From: Macrothele yani
Taxonomy: Eukaryota > Arthropoda > Arachnida > Araneae > Macrothelidae
Reading direction: 5' to 3'
NCBI GenBank assembly: GCA_039090855.1
Contig: CM076990.1
Span: 197,909,232-197,973,231 of the forward strand
DNA length: 64,000 nt
Shown here: positions 45,536-58,000 of the stretch, piece by piece
Position numbering within the stretch: the first letter of the stretch is position 1
Layout of the letters: each line of letters opens with the position of its first letter
Notes under the pieces: model-generated
Seen by the model: the letters and a program-made list of their open reading frames with translations, nothing else
The model's database searches: none
What the model was told of the DNA's origin: nothing
Position numbers and translations under genes: made by a program

Positions 45536-45755
45536 TTATTTATTTGATTGGGGGTTTAACGACCACCGTGAGCAACTAAGTGGGCTACAAGCAGTCGCCC
45601 GACCCTAATTTAAAGCCACTGGCTGCAGAGAAGGGAGACAGCCAGTGCCGTAAGACAAACATAACATCCATCTCTCCCCGCGATTCGAACCCAGACCCAT
45701 CTCGGGAAGAACGGTCAGAAACCATCGCTTACACCACTGCCCCACCGGAGGGGTA
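45536..45755 (-). mobile_element. tRNA-derived SINE type 2, reverse orientation
   Basis: TTATTTATTT-rich start rather than a pure T run, then GGGGTTTAACGACCACCGTG and the rest of the body; the head at the right end is decayed (CCACCGGAGGGG). Confidence 0.88.
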
Positions 45756-47470
45756 TTTTCAATTTATTTCGATACGTATCGTTAACAGGTGCATCACACT
45801 CAAAACTTCGACTTCCTGAAAAAAAAAATCTGGTTACAGCAACCAAAATTCACATCCCAGGTTCGTCATAAAATATTTAACTGTTCTTCTTTTACCTTTA
45901 ATATTTCAATCAGAGTGTGATTCTACCTGAAAATCAGTGCAGTTTTTTCTTCTTCTAAACATGTAAACAACAAAACGCTATTTTTCACACTTCATGCCTT
46001 AAAAATTTATTGTTTAATGTTAAGAAAAATTGCCTTTCGAAATATTTTTATGGAATTTTCACCAGCCTTAACGCTGTTAAAATTCTAGAGGTGTTACATA
46101 CAGTGCAGAAAATCATCATCGGTGTTTCGTAAGACCCTCACCGTCTCCTTTGTTATGAGAAATAGCAACAATCGCATCTCTTGCTGTGAAGTTATTCGCA
46201 CTTATTGACATCCCCAATGTAAGTACTGCCTGGCGGTAACAGGAGCCTGTGAATCAGAGGGTGTACCAGGTCAAAAGCTGTTTCCCATGGGAGAAGATTC
46301 AAGCATCATTCTTCTTCAGCAGCGTGCGCGTATTCAGCCTTCGGTCGGGCGGCGTGTTTGCCCACGATTCTTTTTCTCTCCCTGCGAAGATCTGTCATCC
46401 AAGGGAACAACTACGGCTGTATTCACAGCCTATCCACTCTGCGTAACAAAGCTCCACCTGCCCCCACTTGTGCAAAGGGGTGACCGCCACCGCCGCAGCA
46501 GCATCTGTCTCTGACTATATTTTCCACCATCGTTGCAATGTAGACAACCTACTTACGGCTCATACTTCGGCAAATCTACTTACAGGAGGGTCCTGATGGG
46601 TAAAAGGGTGTTCTACCCTTTCTTCTTCTGTGTGTGTCCCCAACACATATTCATAAGTCTTTTCAGCCTCGCCAGATGCTCCCCTATTGTGATAAGAAGA
46701 ATACAGAAATCCGTCGTTATTTGCAGTCAAGACGGCCATCATCTTAGCACGGAAGGATGAAAGCACGACAAAATAATCCTGTTGAGAGTAAAGATGATTT
46801 TTATGTCTTCCCCTTGTGCTGTCCATGGTTTCCTTTTCTTTTTATTTGCCGTAATCTGCTGAAATACTTTTTTCTTCAAGCGCAGTTGTCCTTGAGTTTT
46901 ATCGGTTAATTATTACTGAGAAGTCTCTAATAAATAAATGTCGAAAAACCTACAAAAAAAAAAAAATCTGTAAAAATATTATCAGCAGATAATCTTCTTA
47001 TAATGATTGACTGTACTTCGATTATTTGACTGTATCGTTTTCCGAACCTCTGCCACAATTTGATTTAGAAAGGAATTCCTATTTTATATTACTTACTCAA
47101 TCATTTTGGAATAATGAGTAGTGGTTTATCAAATAGTTACACCGTCTGCACACGATAAAAAAAAAACCAATAGGAGTACAATCCGTACTAGTTAAACTAA
47201 CTTTACTAAAAGCTTAAAAATAGATACAGGTTAAAAAACGACATGAGATCTTTCGAGCTCCCAATGGGATCTTCTTCAGATTAAGTATTCAGGAATGTCT
47301 GTGCACGGGCTATAAATATCACAGCATACCATACCATCATAATGACAGCACGAAGTGACCTTTTGTCAACTAGTGGTTTGTTATCGATAACCGCAGAAAA
47401 GACAGCAAGACTGCGTGCAATTCTTGCACTCAGCAAACAAATAGGGATTCAAACTATTTATTTGCTGTGG
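45756..47470. other. Unassigned sequence
   Basis: Several overlapping open frames of about 65-90 codons at 46.2-46.8 kb have no recognisable motif. No repeat family seen. Confidence 0.45.
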
Positions 47471-47472
47471 GT

Positions 47473-47855
47473 AGTTCTTGCTCTCGGCAAACAAATAGTT
47501 TGAACCCTAAAGTGTGTGCAATTTGGAGTTCAAACTATCTGTTTGCTGTAAATTGAATATAAAAATAAAAATGTCTTTGCCAACATTTATGATTTCACAT
47601 ATACACTGAGTGGACAGAAAGTGCGGGACACTACCTAGTAACGGATTGGCCCACCTTTTGCCAGGATAAAGGCAGTCATATGGCAAGGCACTGAGTCCTC
47701 TAGGCCACGAAAGCGTTAGTTCTTGCCCTCAGAAAACAAATAGCTTGAATCCTAAAGTGTGTATAATTTCAGTTCAAACTATTTGTTCGCTGTAAACTGA
47801 ATACAAAAATAAAAATGTCTTTGCCAACATTTATAATTTCACATATACACTCAGA
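47473..47855. repeat. Direct duplication (246-bp offset) interrupted by a Tc1 scrap
   Basis: GTTCTTGCYCTCRGMAAACA starts at 47473 and 47719; both copies run to CATTTATRATTTCACATATA. Between them 47606-47715 (GAGTGGACAGAAAGTGCGGG, TAACGGATTGGCCCACCTTT) looks like the end of a Tc1-like element. CAAACAAATAG and CTATTTGTTTG-type inverted motifs recur. Confidence 0.75.
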
Positions 47856-47906
47856 GGCGTAACTAGACATTTCTGCGTCCTTAGACATTTCCGCTTCAAT
47901 CTATCT

Positions 47907-48658
47907 CATCATCACATCATCATTAGCAGCCAGACCACTACCGATTTAAGTTTCTTCCACAACGGTCTGTCTTGAGCCAGTCTTCTCCATGTCACTCCGG
48001 CATACTTTCAAATTTTATCCACCCATCACGCACGTGGTCTTCTTCTGAGTCTTTTCTTGTCCCTAGTTATCCAGTAAAAAATTCCGGCTGTCCGTCGGTG
48101 GTCCGTTCTTCTGGCAATATGCCCAGCCCATTGCCATTTCAGGGATTTTACTCTGATCATGGTGTCTTCCACTCTTGTCATTTTCCTGATCCACGAGCTC
48201 CTCTTCTTATCTTTCCTGATTATATACATTCAGCGTACATCCCTTCATACTTTTTCACTATACATCTACCGTACGTCATTTTTACTTTAGTTAATGTCCA
48301 TGTCTCTGCTACGTATGTAAGAACTGGGAGGACGCACTGATTAAACATTGTTCTTTTAAGACGTAATGGTATATTGCACGTGAAAAATGTCCCGTTTCTT
48401 CCAAAAGCTCTCCAGCAAAATTTATTCACCGATTAATTTCTTCATCAATGTGGCCCTCGCTTGGTATTTGTTGCCTAAGGTAAAATGTAAATATTGGTTA
48501 TCTCCAGATTTTTCCCATCAACCGATAGATTCCCATTCCTTGTAAAAGAATTGTATATCAATTATGTTTCCTGAAAGTTCATTTTTAATATCATTTATTT
48601 ATTCTTGTCAGCAAGTTCCTGGATCCTGCTCTGCAGCTCTGAAGGGGAAGTTGCAAAA
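47907..48658 (-). mobile_element. RTE LINE, 5'-truncated copy
   Basis: The 3' end is at CATCATCACATCATCATTAG. C-terminal coding blocks equivalent to WIRKMTRVEDTMIRVKSLKW, ILPVLTYGAETWTL and NAFT(R) are readable with breaks. The same copy continues after the SINE at 48953. Confidence 0.88.
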
Positions 48659-48952
48659 GATCAGAACAGATCATATGTAGAGGATTTTAGGAAGGGAGTG
48701 CCTGATTCTAGGTCTTAAACAACCCTTAGAAATAGGGAACTAGGAGATTTGGGCTAGAGTACCCGACAGGAAAATCACACGGAAGCGAGGTAGAAAGGGG
48801 TAAGAAGATGCCCTTATTTATTACCTGGGAGCCACTACCCGAGGCCCGACTGGTATTTAATGGTTCGAGCGTTCGTACCTACCTAGGATCGAAACCGAGG
48901 TCTTATCCGTGGCAATCACGAACGCTGACCACTAGGCCACCCGCGGCACGAT
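48659..48952 (-). mobile_element. tRNA-derived SINE type 1, inserted in RTE
   Basis: Reverse orientation. The direct repeat is AGTTGCAAAA (48649-48658) and AGCTGCAAAA (48953-48962). The RTE sequence resumes with AAAAATGACTATATCAT. Confidence 0.92.
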
Positions 48953-48984
48953 AGCTGCAAAAATGACTATATCATTATACAGTA

Positions 48985-50089
48985 TTACATATTACTTATT
49001 TAATTAGTGCATATTAGTATTTATATTAGACTAGAGTCCTCGATACCCAGCGTAGCGTAGCGAGCTCCACTTGCCCACATCGAAATTTTCTGAGAAATGT
49101 GATGTGACGAAACAGTACACTGCACACGAAGAGAAGGAGAGGCTCGTTTTTGAAGGCGCCTGTCTGTCTAGCGATTTAGCGCCACCTCCAAAAGAGTGGC
49201 GGAGAGAAAAGTTTCACTCTGTTTTCAACTCAGTTGTGATCAGTCTTCCTTAGAGTCTAGATTGCTTGCTATATGTAGTCCGAACTATGTTTTGACGTAT
49301 GACTATGTCCAACTCCGCGGATAGTATGGGGCGACCTACGTCCGACCGCCTCTGACAAAAATAGGTTCCAATTAAAATTATTATGGCGTTAAAAATACGT
49401 GCCGCACACTAATCGTGTTAGCATATTCGTAAACAGCATGAAGTCCAATTCGCGTACTGCGCAATACATCGTGTGCGCGATGTTCCCCTCGCTCTCTTTG
49501 CACCGGGGAAATGATGCGATATTTGCGGGTGTGCCGCCGCGTTTGACTCAGTCTATCTCGGCAACCGTGAGCGCAACACGACTGTGCGTTGTATCGTTTT
49601 AAAGCTCTCGACGAGATCTATTCAAATATATATATATAAAGAACATATCGCAGTGGTTTAAACTAAAATTAAAAAAAATGTTTTCATGTGAACGGGTTAA
49701 CATTTTTGACAATGCCGCGGAATTCGCAGAATGAACGCAAGCAAAAGTGGAGAAAATCTAAACGAGAGGCAAAAGCAAGTGATGAGGAATGTAAGAAGCC
49801 CAAAAAGACAGAGCACCACTTTGGGTAATTCGTGTATCGATCTGCTCTGTGTTCGCAATGTATCCAGCGTTATTCATAAAAATTATGTAAGCTACTTTTC
49901 ATATTATAGACCTGTGTTGGCTATAACAAATTAAATAAACGTCTTGAAACCATACTCGACCAGCTCATTTCAACTCTCCGATCTTCAAGTCGTAGTCCAA
50001 CGCTCCAAACTGATGGCTCAATCAGAACTGAGCCTACCTGTATTTTTTTCTTTGAAATGTTGGAGGTTTTTTTGGGGGGGGTGTTTGAA
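48985..50089. other. Unassigned; GC-richer patch and a 38-codon basic ORF
   Basis: Positions 49380-49620 are CpG-rich relative to the surroundings. At 49712-49828 an ATG opens MPRNSQNERKQKWRKSKREA, followed by KASDEECKKPKKTEHHF and a stop next to a GTAATT donor-like site. It could be a 5' exon of a transposon gene; unproven. Confidence 0.4.
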
Positions 50090-51019
50090 ACATGGCAAGT
50101 AAGAGGCTTATGTACCTTAAAAGACAAACTGGAAATGCTAACACGTCTGGACAAGGGAACAAGTGCGACAAAACTTGCTGTTGAATTTGGCGTCGGTAAA
50201 GCAACAATTAGCGACTGGAAAAAGAATCGCATCAAAATTGAACAGTTTTGTACAGCAACATCGTGAGCACTCTCGAAAAACTCCAAACATCGAAAGTGTC
50301 ACAATTTGAAGAAAATCGATGAAATTCTTTATCTGTGGTTTTCATAAGAGCGACAAAAAGGGACTCCGTTAAGTGGCCAACTTATTCAGGAATAGGCAAT
50401 CCAACTGAACAATTCGATGAACGACGATGCTCCATTCATTGTCAGTAATGGATGGTTGGATCACTGGAAGAAGAGACACGGAATACGACAGTTTATCAAT
50501 AGCAGGAGAAAAATTATCAGCTAATCAAATTGCTGCCGAAGAATACATTAAAGAATTCTCTGACTAGATTTCATCAAAAAAAAAAAAATTCACCACAGCA
50601 AGTTTACAACTGTGATGAGACTGGATTAAATTTCTCAAGGCGCTAACGAAGAAAAGTCTCGCTTCCAAAGAGGAGTCTTGTGCACCTGGCTTCAAGACGA
50701 GCAAAGGACGTCTAACCGTCTTAGCATGCAGTAATGCCGTAGGTAATAATAAGTTACCACTTATGGTTATTGGAAAATCCAAGAAACCTAGAGTGTTTGA
50801 AAATGTAAACATGAACTCTTCCAGTGTGTTACAGAAATCAGAAAAAAAAAGCGTGGATGAATGCGGTGCTTTTGAAAGAGTGGTTTGAATAACAGCTAAT
50901 AACAACAAACAACAGCTCCTTGACAACCTCGTCCTTAGCATGGACAGACGTTTTAAATCCTGCAACGCAGTCAGGGGTGATCATATCCCCTACTAAAGAC
51001 TGGATTTTTCTTGGCAACC

Positions 51020-51188
51020 CCTGTCACATGGACGTTTCTGTCTTCTGCCCAGTTGTGCTCGGAGCTACCTTTTCAATAAAGTGCCTTTGTATCCTTTGGA
51101 TTCCTTGTTTGGACGGTTTTGCTCACTTGTCCCATATTCTTACATCTTGGGGATCTCATGGTATGATTTGATTCGATGTGGAGCACTT
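51020..51188 (+). mobile_element. Solo fragment of a Tc1 3' region inside Tigger
   Basis: ATGGACGTTTCTGTCTTCTG through GTGGAGCACTTC matches, inverted, 53368-53526, the 3' untranslated part of the Tc1 at 53308-54757. It lacks the Tc1 terminus. Confidence 0.85.
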
Positions 51189-51349
51189 CAGCTTTACTCC
51201 TGTTGGAAAACGTTCCATCGCATCCGTCAGATGGATCATTATGTTGCGGGGAAATAAAAGCAGTTTTTCTTCCTCCTAACGTAACACCTTTGTTGCAACC
51301 CATGGACCAAGGGGTGCTACAAAAAATGAAATGTGCTTACAGAAAAATA

Positions 51350-52890
51350 CACTGCCGGACAATTGCTAAGGACGGATGACAATAGCAACGATAGCAACCA
51401 TAAAATGAAAGGCAGGAAAATGTGGAAATTAGCATAAGTGCAGAATACAGTAAGACGTGTTGTGCGTATGCAAATTTTGGATTGCCGAACTTGTTCGTGA
51501 CGTCATAGCGCTGATAAGAGATATAAAGGATTTGACGCGTATTGACTGTTGTTGTTCAAACGCAAAGTTGAAAGGGAAAGAATCAATTGACGAACTTGCA
51601 ATTTTCAGTATGTCTTCCCGACATCACCTAGATGATTTTACGCGTGGCCGTATTATTGGCAAGATTGAAGATGGGCGAAAAATAACAGATGTTGCCAGGG
51701 AGTTCGATGTCAGCCAAAATGTTGTTTCAAGGCTTTGGAAATCATTTCAAAAAAATGGAGAGTATAGCAAACGTCACGGGGGAGGTCGTGTTCGCAGTAC
51801 GACACCTGCAGAAGATCGGTATATAGTGCTATGAACAAAAACACACCGGCGCAACACAGCTAGTGAGGTAGCAAATCAGTTTATGACTGCTACTGGCAAG
51901 CGGATCTCCCGAAAAACTGTCGCCAGACGTTTGCATGAAGGAGGACTATACGCCCGCCGTCCTGTTGTGTGAATCCCATTGTCCAGACGTCACCGTACCG
52001 CCCGTTTGCAGTGGTGCCATCAACATCGCAATTGGACTGATAACGACTGGTCTGCTGTCCTCTTCTCAGATGAGAGTAGATACAGTCTATCGTCTGATTG
52101 TCGACGACAACTGATCTGGCGTGATAGTGGCACTGCATATTGTCCAGCAAACATACAAGAAAGGGACCGATATCCGACATGTAGTGTCATGGTATGGGCT
52201 GGCATCATGATCAATGACCGTACGTCCCTCTATGTGCTTCCAACTGGGACTATGACTAGCCAACGATACATTAATGATGTTCTGCTACCTCATGTTCGCA
52301 TGTTCCGTGGTGCTATCGGTGATAGATTCATTTTCATGGACCACAACGCAATATGTCATCGAACAGTCGCTGTCCAGGAGTGTCTTGAGAGCGAGGATAT
52401 TCAACGCCTCGTATGGCCAGCACGTTCTCCAGATCTGAATCCCATTGAAAATGTGTGGGATGCTTTGGGGAGGAGTCTTGCTGGTCGCCAATGCCCTCCA
52501 ATAAACAAGGACACCCTCATCCGTGCACTGACTGAGGAATGGGATAAATTACCCCAACAGCTGCTTGATAAAGTTGTGCAAAGCATGACACGACGTGTGA
52601 AATCTTGCATCGCCCTCCATGGTGGCCATATCCCGTATTGACATCTTACGCCGGAACGCCTGTGGACGGTAATTGCATTTTTTTCACGTTTACGTATTCT
52701 GCACAAAATGGCCTGTTTGTCCCTTGAACACGTTCCAAAGCCTTCTGGATTTCAGAGCACAATAAATTGTCTTTCTTGTAATATTCTGGCATTCTGACAT
52801 TATTTTATTTCACTTGGCATCCAACCACACTTACTTTTTTATGCCCTATATAGCCGTTTTTGATCCGTCCTTAGCAATTGTCCAGCAGTG
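51350..52890 (+). mobile_element. Tc1-like transposon, about 1.54 kb, inserted in Tigger
   Basis: TA-flanked (51348-51349, 52891-52892). Left CACTGCCGGACAATTGCTAA; right reverse complemented CACTGCTGGACAATTGCTAA. Terminal repeats run about 28 bp. Confidence 0.95.
51610..52641 (+). pseudogene. Tc1-like transposase, one frame with two TGA stops
   Basis: A single reading frame of 344 codons runs from MSSRHHLDDFTRGRIIGKIE to RRVKSCIALHGGHIPY. It is broken only by TGA at 51832-51834 and at 51970-51972. Both stand where Arg codons are expected, consistent with CGA-to-TGA changes at CpG. HTH domains span about residues 1-115. FSDESRYSLSSD has the first Asp; MDHNAICHRT has His in place of the second catalytic Asp; ARSPDLNPIENVWDALG keeps the Glu. 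It is 343 aa long, the usual Tc1 size. The Asp-to-His change means reverting the stops alone would not restore catalysis. Confidence 0.92.
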
Positions 52891-53307
52891 TACTTCTTCG
52901 GTGAATAGCGAGAATTAAGACACTTCTATTTCTAACAAATGAAAAATGTTACTATTAAAGACGTCATTTATTGGGTATCAGAGTCATGGGACAATATAAC
53001 AAAGCATTTATTAAGGAAGTCATGGAAAAAATTTAGGCCGAGTCTAACTTATACAATTGAAAGTCAACAGGAAGAAACGAACAGAAATGAAGTTCTCCAA
53101 CTTATGAAACAGATCCCAGGCTCCGAGGAAGCAAATGAAAATGCTATAATTGAGTGACTGTCATCCGACACTGAAGGTCATCAAGTCTACACGGATGATG
53201 AAATCATTTCCCTGGTTCAGAAAAAATCTGAAGATGACTCTGAAGTATGCGATGGAACAGATGGCGTTACAGAGCAACTTGTATCACCTTCAGATGCTGC
53301 AAATATA

Positions 53308-54757
53308 CACTGGCGTGCAAAAATTAAGGACAAGATGGTTTTTCGAATGTAACGTAGTGCAGAAGTGCTCCACATCAAATCAAATCATACCATAAGATCC
53401 CCTAGATGTAAGAATATGGGACAAATGAGCAAAACCGAACAAACAAGGAATCCAAAGGATAAAAAGGCACTTTATTGAAAAGGTAGCTTCGAGCACAACT
53501 GGACAGAAGACAGAAACGTCCATGTTGTCAAGGAGCTGTTGAGGCATCGCGGCCCATTCCTCTTGTAGCGTCAATCGCAGCTGCGGAATCGTTGCTGGTG
53601 GCTGGTGACGTGCTGCCAAGCGTCTCCCGAGAAGGTCCCACACGAGGTCGATTGGATTTAGGTTCGGGGACCTTGCGGGCCAATCCATGCGTTGAATATC
53701 TTCACTCTCCAACAGCTCTGCGACAGCCACTGTACGATGAGGTGTAGTATTTTCGTCCATGAAGAGAAACTCAGGACCTACAGCACCTCTAAACAGACGC
53801 ACGTGAGGCAGGAGAACCTCGGTACAATAGTGGACACCAGTGACTGAACCTCCTTGGAAGATGTGGAGGTCAGTACGGCTACCAAGCATGATACCGCTCC
53901 AAACGAGAACTCCGCCACCTCCAAACCGGTCCCTTTCGATGATGTTAGAGGTGTGATTGCGTGTTCCTTGCTCTCTCCAGATGTGTATACGTCCAGAATC
54001 GCTCGTCAGACTAAATCGGCTCTCATCCGTAAAGTGAACTCGACCCCATTGCTGATGTGTCCAGTTCTTGTGTTCCTTGCACCACAGAAATCACCGTCTC
54101 CGATGAGCAGGCTTTAATGGCACACACCGTACTGGTCGTCGTGCAAATAGACCACCTTTGTGCAGCCTCCTGGCCATGGTAAAACGCGATGACGGACGTC
54201 CAGTTGTCTGTTGCATGTGCCTTACAATTTCTCCCGCTGTCTGCCGTCTGTCTCTTCTCGCCTGTAGAACAATTTACCGGTCGTCCGACGCCGTGGTTGC
54301 TCGTGGACGACCATTGCTAAACTCTCGGACAGCTGTTCCTGTCGTTTGAAATGCTCTCCAAGCTCGTGAAACGATGCTGTGAGCGATCCCGAACTCCTCG
54401 GCCACACAAGTCACACTTCGACCTTCTTCCAACTTCCCAATGACGTGACCTCGGGTAAAGTCATCCAGATGCCGTCTACTGGATTGCCTGTTTGCCATAT
54501 CACACGGTGGCAGCAACTCGACGTCGTTCAAACCGATGTACACCGTGCAATAGCTTTCACCGAAGTGCTGAGCGTACACCGCCCGTGTGCTTTATACCCT
54601 TCCGACAACCCCCCCCCACGTCATGCTGCATATATGCGTATGTCCTACCGTACCGGACCCTAGTCTATCTCCTGAGTGGTCTTTCGGTCCGTTCTGCCAG
54701 CTCGTTCCCCTATTATGCTAATTTCTCCTCTTCGTCCTTAATTTTTGCACACCAGTG
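53308..54757 (-). mobile_element. Tc1-like transposon, about 1.45 kb, second insertion in Tigger
   Basis: TA-flanked (53306-53307, 54758-54759). Left CACTGGCGTGCAAAAATTAA; right reverse complemented CACTGGTGTGCAAAAATTAA. Confidence 0.95.
53524..54498 (-). pseudogene. Tc1-like transposase, altered triad
   Basis: MANRQSSRRHLDDFTRGHVI begins at 54498 and continues through the HTH region (GKLEEGRSVTCVAEEFGIAH, SIVSRAWRAFQ). Frame breaks occur near 54270 and 54090. The core has FTDESRFSLTSDSGRIHIWR, FGGGGVLVWSGIM and RYxTEVLLPHVRLFRGAVG-like sequence, then FMDENTTPHRT and ARSPNLNPIDLVWDLLG. Relative to the family the second acidic residue is Glu instead of Asp and the third is Asp instead of Glu. 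The protein ends abruptly after PQQLLDN; the usual ~25 C-terminal residues are missing. Confidence 0.88.
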
Positions 54758-55021
54758 TACTAGAACTGGCACTTCACTATGTACAATAGCATGCTGACGC
54801 GACACCAACAGACGTCATGCTCATGAGACGATGGCATATTGCTTCATCATCCAGATTCACAACAATTCGTCAGGCAAAGCTGACAGATTTCTTCAACCCA
54901 GAGAACCATTAAACGTATGTATTAATCACTTTACTAAAAAGTTCATTTTGTTCAAAATGTTTTCATTTTATTCTTTTTTTACATACGTTTTCTATATTAT
55001 GTGCATATTAAGTACTGTATA

Positions 55022-58000
55022 TCATCATCATCATCATTGTCAACCATTATCAATCCACTGCTGGACGAAGGTCTCCCCAAGTTTCCTCCACAACGGTCTG
55101 TCTTGTGCCAGTCTCCTCCATGTCACTCCCGCATACTTTCGAATTTCATCCACCCATCTTCCATGTGGTCTTCTTCTGGGTCTTTTCCTGTCCCTTGGAA
55201 TCCAATCTAAAATTTCGGCTGTCCATCGATGGTCTGTTCTTCTGGCAGTATGTCCAGCCCATTGCCATTTCAGGGATTTAACTCTGATCATGATGTCTTC
55301 CACTCTTGTCATTTTTCGGATCCACGAGTTCCTCTTCTTATCTCTCCTGGTTACACCAAGCATGCACCTCTCCATGCTGCTTTGAGTTGTCTGCAGCCTT
55401 TGTATGTCTCTTTTAGCTAAGGTCCACGTCTCTGCACCATACGTAAGCACTGGAAGGATGCATTGATCAAACACTTTTCTTTTAAGACATAATGGCATAT
55501 TGCTCTTGAAAGTTATGCTGTTTCTTCCAAAAGCTCTCCAGGCAAGTTTTGTACGCCGATTAAATTCTTCACCAATGTGACCCTCACTTGATATCTGCTG
55601 TCCAAGATAAACGTACGTGTCTGTTATCTCCAGCTTTTCTCCATCAATCGATAAATCTTCATTTCTTGTAAAAGCATTGTACATCACTTTTGTCTTCTGA
55701 AAGTTCATTTTTAATCCCACTTCTTTACTCTTGTCAGCAAGTTCCTGGATCATACTCTGTAGCTCTGATGGGTTAGTTGCAAAAATGACTGTGTCATCAG
55801 CAAAACGAAGGTGGGTTAGATAATCTCCATTAATCTTTATCCCTTTGTTTTCCCAGTTCAGTGATTGAAAGACATTTTCCAATGTGGCATTAAAGAGCTT
55901 CGGAGATATGGTGTCACCTTGTCTCACTCCTTTTCCAATTTTTATGTGTGTTGTATTTTCAAACAGCCGAATCTTTGCACTTGCATTTTCATAGATGTTA
56001 TTAATAATATTAATGTATGCATCTTCAATACCGCAGGATTTCAGAGCCATTGCAACTGCTGATGGTTTCACCGAATCAAAGGCTTTTTCATAATCGATAA
56101 AAGCCATGCACAATGGAAGCTCATATTCCCTCGCTCTTTCAATTAGTTCTCTCAGTACGTGGATATGATCTATTGTGCTGTAGCCACTCCTGAATCCAGC
56201 TTGTTCTCTCGGTTGAGCCATGTGCAGTGTCACCTTCAAGCGGTGTGAAAGAACTTTAGTGAAGATTTTATAAACCACTGATAGGAGGCTGATAGGTCTG
56301 TAGTTCCTGAGATCCTCAATGTCACCTTTTTTATGTAGCAAGATCATTGTAGCGTTGTTCCAATCCTCAGGAATTTTCCCTTCATTAAGGCATCGAGTGA
56401 AAATTTGGGCGAGTACTGTTTCAATTTCTCCACTTGCTTCTTGTATGATGTCTACAGTAATTCCATCTTCTCCTGGAGCTTTTCCCCGCTTCATGTTCTT
56501 GATTGCATGTGCAACTTCTGCTGGAAGGACTGGAAGAACTCTGGTACTGGTACCTTTCATGATGTCTGGAGTACATGTATCCTCCCTTTCATATAATTTG
56601 GAGTAGAAATCTTTCACTCTTGTCAAAATTTCGCCTCTATTTCTTGTTACAGAACCATCTTCTTTTCTCAGTGCCATAATCTGTTTTTTCCCCTTACTGA
56701 GATGTCCCTTTGCTATCTTTAGGCTTTGGTTGTTTTCAATTGCTTTCCTTACTAGTTCACAGTTGAATTTCCTTACGTCTTCAGTGATACTTTTTCGTAC
56801 TGTCTTGCATAGCTCTATATATTCCACTTTGGAAGTCACATCTTTTTTAGTTGTCCTCATCACTCTTCTTTTTTGCATCAACATTTTGGTTTTTCCTGAT
56901 AATTTGTTCACATGCAATTTGTTCTTAGACCCAGCTAATTTTGTTGCTGTTTCCATAAGAGCTTTGGTTACTTTTCTGTTAACTTCAGAAATATCCACTT
57001 CTTCCGATGTTAGGCCTTCTAAAGCAGAGAATCTGTTCTTCAGTTCCAATTTGAAGGTATTATGGTGTTTTTTAAGGTTGGTTATGTCAATACATTTTGT
57101 TTGTCTTATGAGCTTGCTACGTTCGAGTTTAGTGTTGAGGTGCATCTTACATCTCACCAATCTATGGTCACTGCCTGTGTTGAACTTGTTTAGCACACTG
57201 CAGTCTTCCATGACGAATTTTTTGTTACACATAATAAAATCAATTTCACTTGTCGTCCCATTTGGATGTCTCCATGTCCATTTCCTGTGTGGCTTTTTCT
57301 TGAAAAAGGAGTTCAAGATGAAAAACCCTTCTGCCTCTGCAAACTCTACGAGAGTATTTCCACGCTGGTTTCTGTTGCCGTGACCGAATTTACTTACTGA
57401 AGTTTCATTCTGTTGCCGTTGCCCTATTTTTGCATTGCATTCTCCCATAATTATCTTCAAGTGCTGCTTACCTTTATTATTTAGATCACGAATTTCCTCA
57501 TAAAATTCTTCAATTTCTTCTTCAGCATGACTTGTGGTGGGTGCATAAGTTTGAATAATCTGAGCCTGGTATCTTCTCGAGAGTTGGATAACGAGTCGTG
57601 CAGCTCTGTCAGAGGAACTTTCAACTTCTACAACTTTATCCTTCAGTTTCTTGTTTATTATAAGTCCAACACCACTAGTTCTGCCAGTATCTGTCCCACG
57701 ATAGTAGAAGAGATGTCCACTTTTCAGTTCAATGAGATCTTCTCCTTTTCTCCTTACCTCACTTAGCCCGACGATGTCCCACTTGATCCTTTGTAGTTCC
57801 TCTTCCAATTCAAGAAGCCTTGAATCAGAAGATAGGGAGCGTCCGTTGTACGTAGCCAAGGTCAGCATCAGATGGCAGCCTAGTCCGGTCCTCCGGGGAT
57901 TCTTAGCACCCTCTGCCTTCATGTCGCAGTGGCCGCTGCCTTGGCCAGGTACATTCCAGCTGCCGGAGACTGAGGGCCAAGATTTAAGTTGTGGAGTCAT

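Larger units (their letters stand above)
50092..54912 (+). pseudogene. Tigger/pogo (jerky-like) transposase relic, split by Tc1 elements
   Basis: The N-terminal CENP-B-type HTH reads MASKRL then TLKDKLEMLTRLDKGTSATK, LAVEFGVGKATISDWKKNRI. The second domain has NGWLDHWKKRHGIRQFINSR. The DDE region is badly broken; ALLLLENVPSHPSDG stands where the family has LLxDNAPSHP (catalytic Asp changed to Glu), then VFLPPNVTPLLQPMDQGVLQ and KMKCAYRK. The gene is then opened at 51350-52890 by a Tc1, resumes in frame with LLR and later KDVIYWVSESWDN and LLRKSWKKFRP, is opened again at 53308-54757, and resumes with LELALHYVQ and ADATPTDVMLMRRWHIA, ending RQAKLTDFFNPENH at a stop at 54910-54912. A Tc1 fragment also sits at ~51020-51188. 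Confidence 0.85.

Noticed and set aside
46249..46830. Overlapping 65-90-codon ORFs
   Set aside because: No family motif and no conserved start context; expected by chance in a GC-richer patch.
47855..47900. hAT terminus (CAGAGGCGTAACTAGACATT)
   Set aside because: Resembles a hAT end, but no partner terminus or 8-bp duplication was found.
55040..58000. Host gene (such LINE ORFs are often labelled craniofacial development protein-like)
   Set aside because: The EN-RT domain order, single exon and trinucleotide tail show it is an RTE retrotransposon; that name is a common database misannotation.
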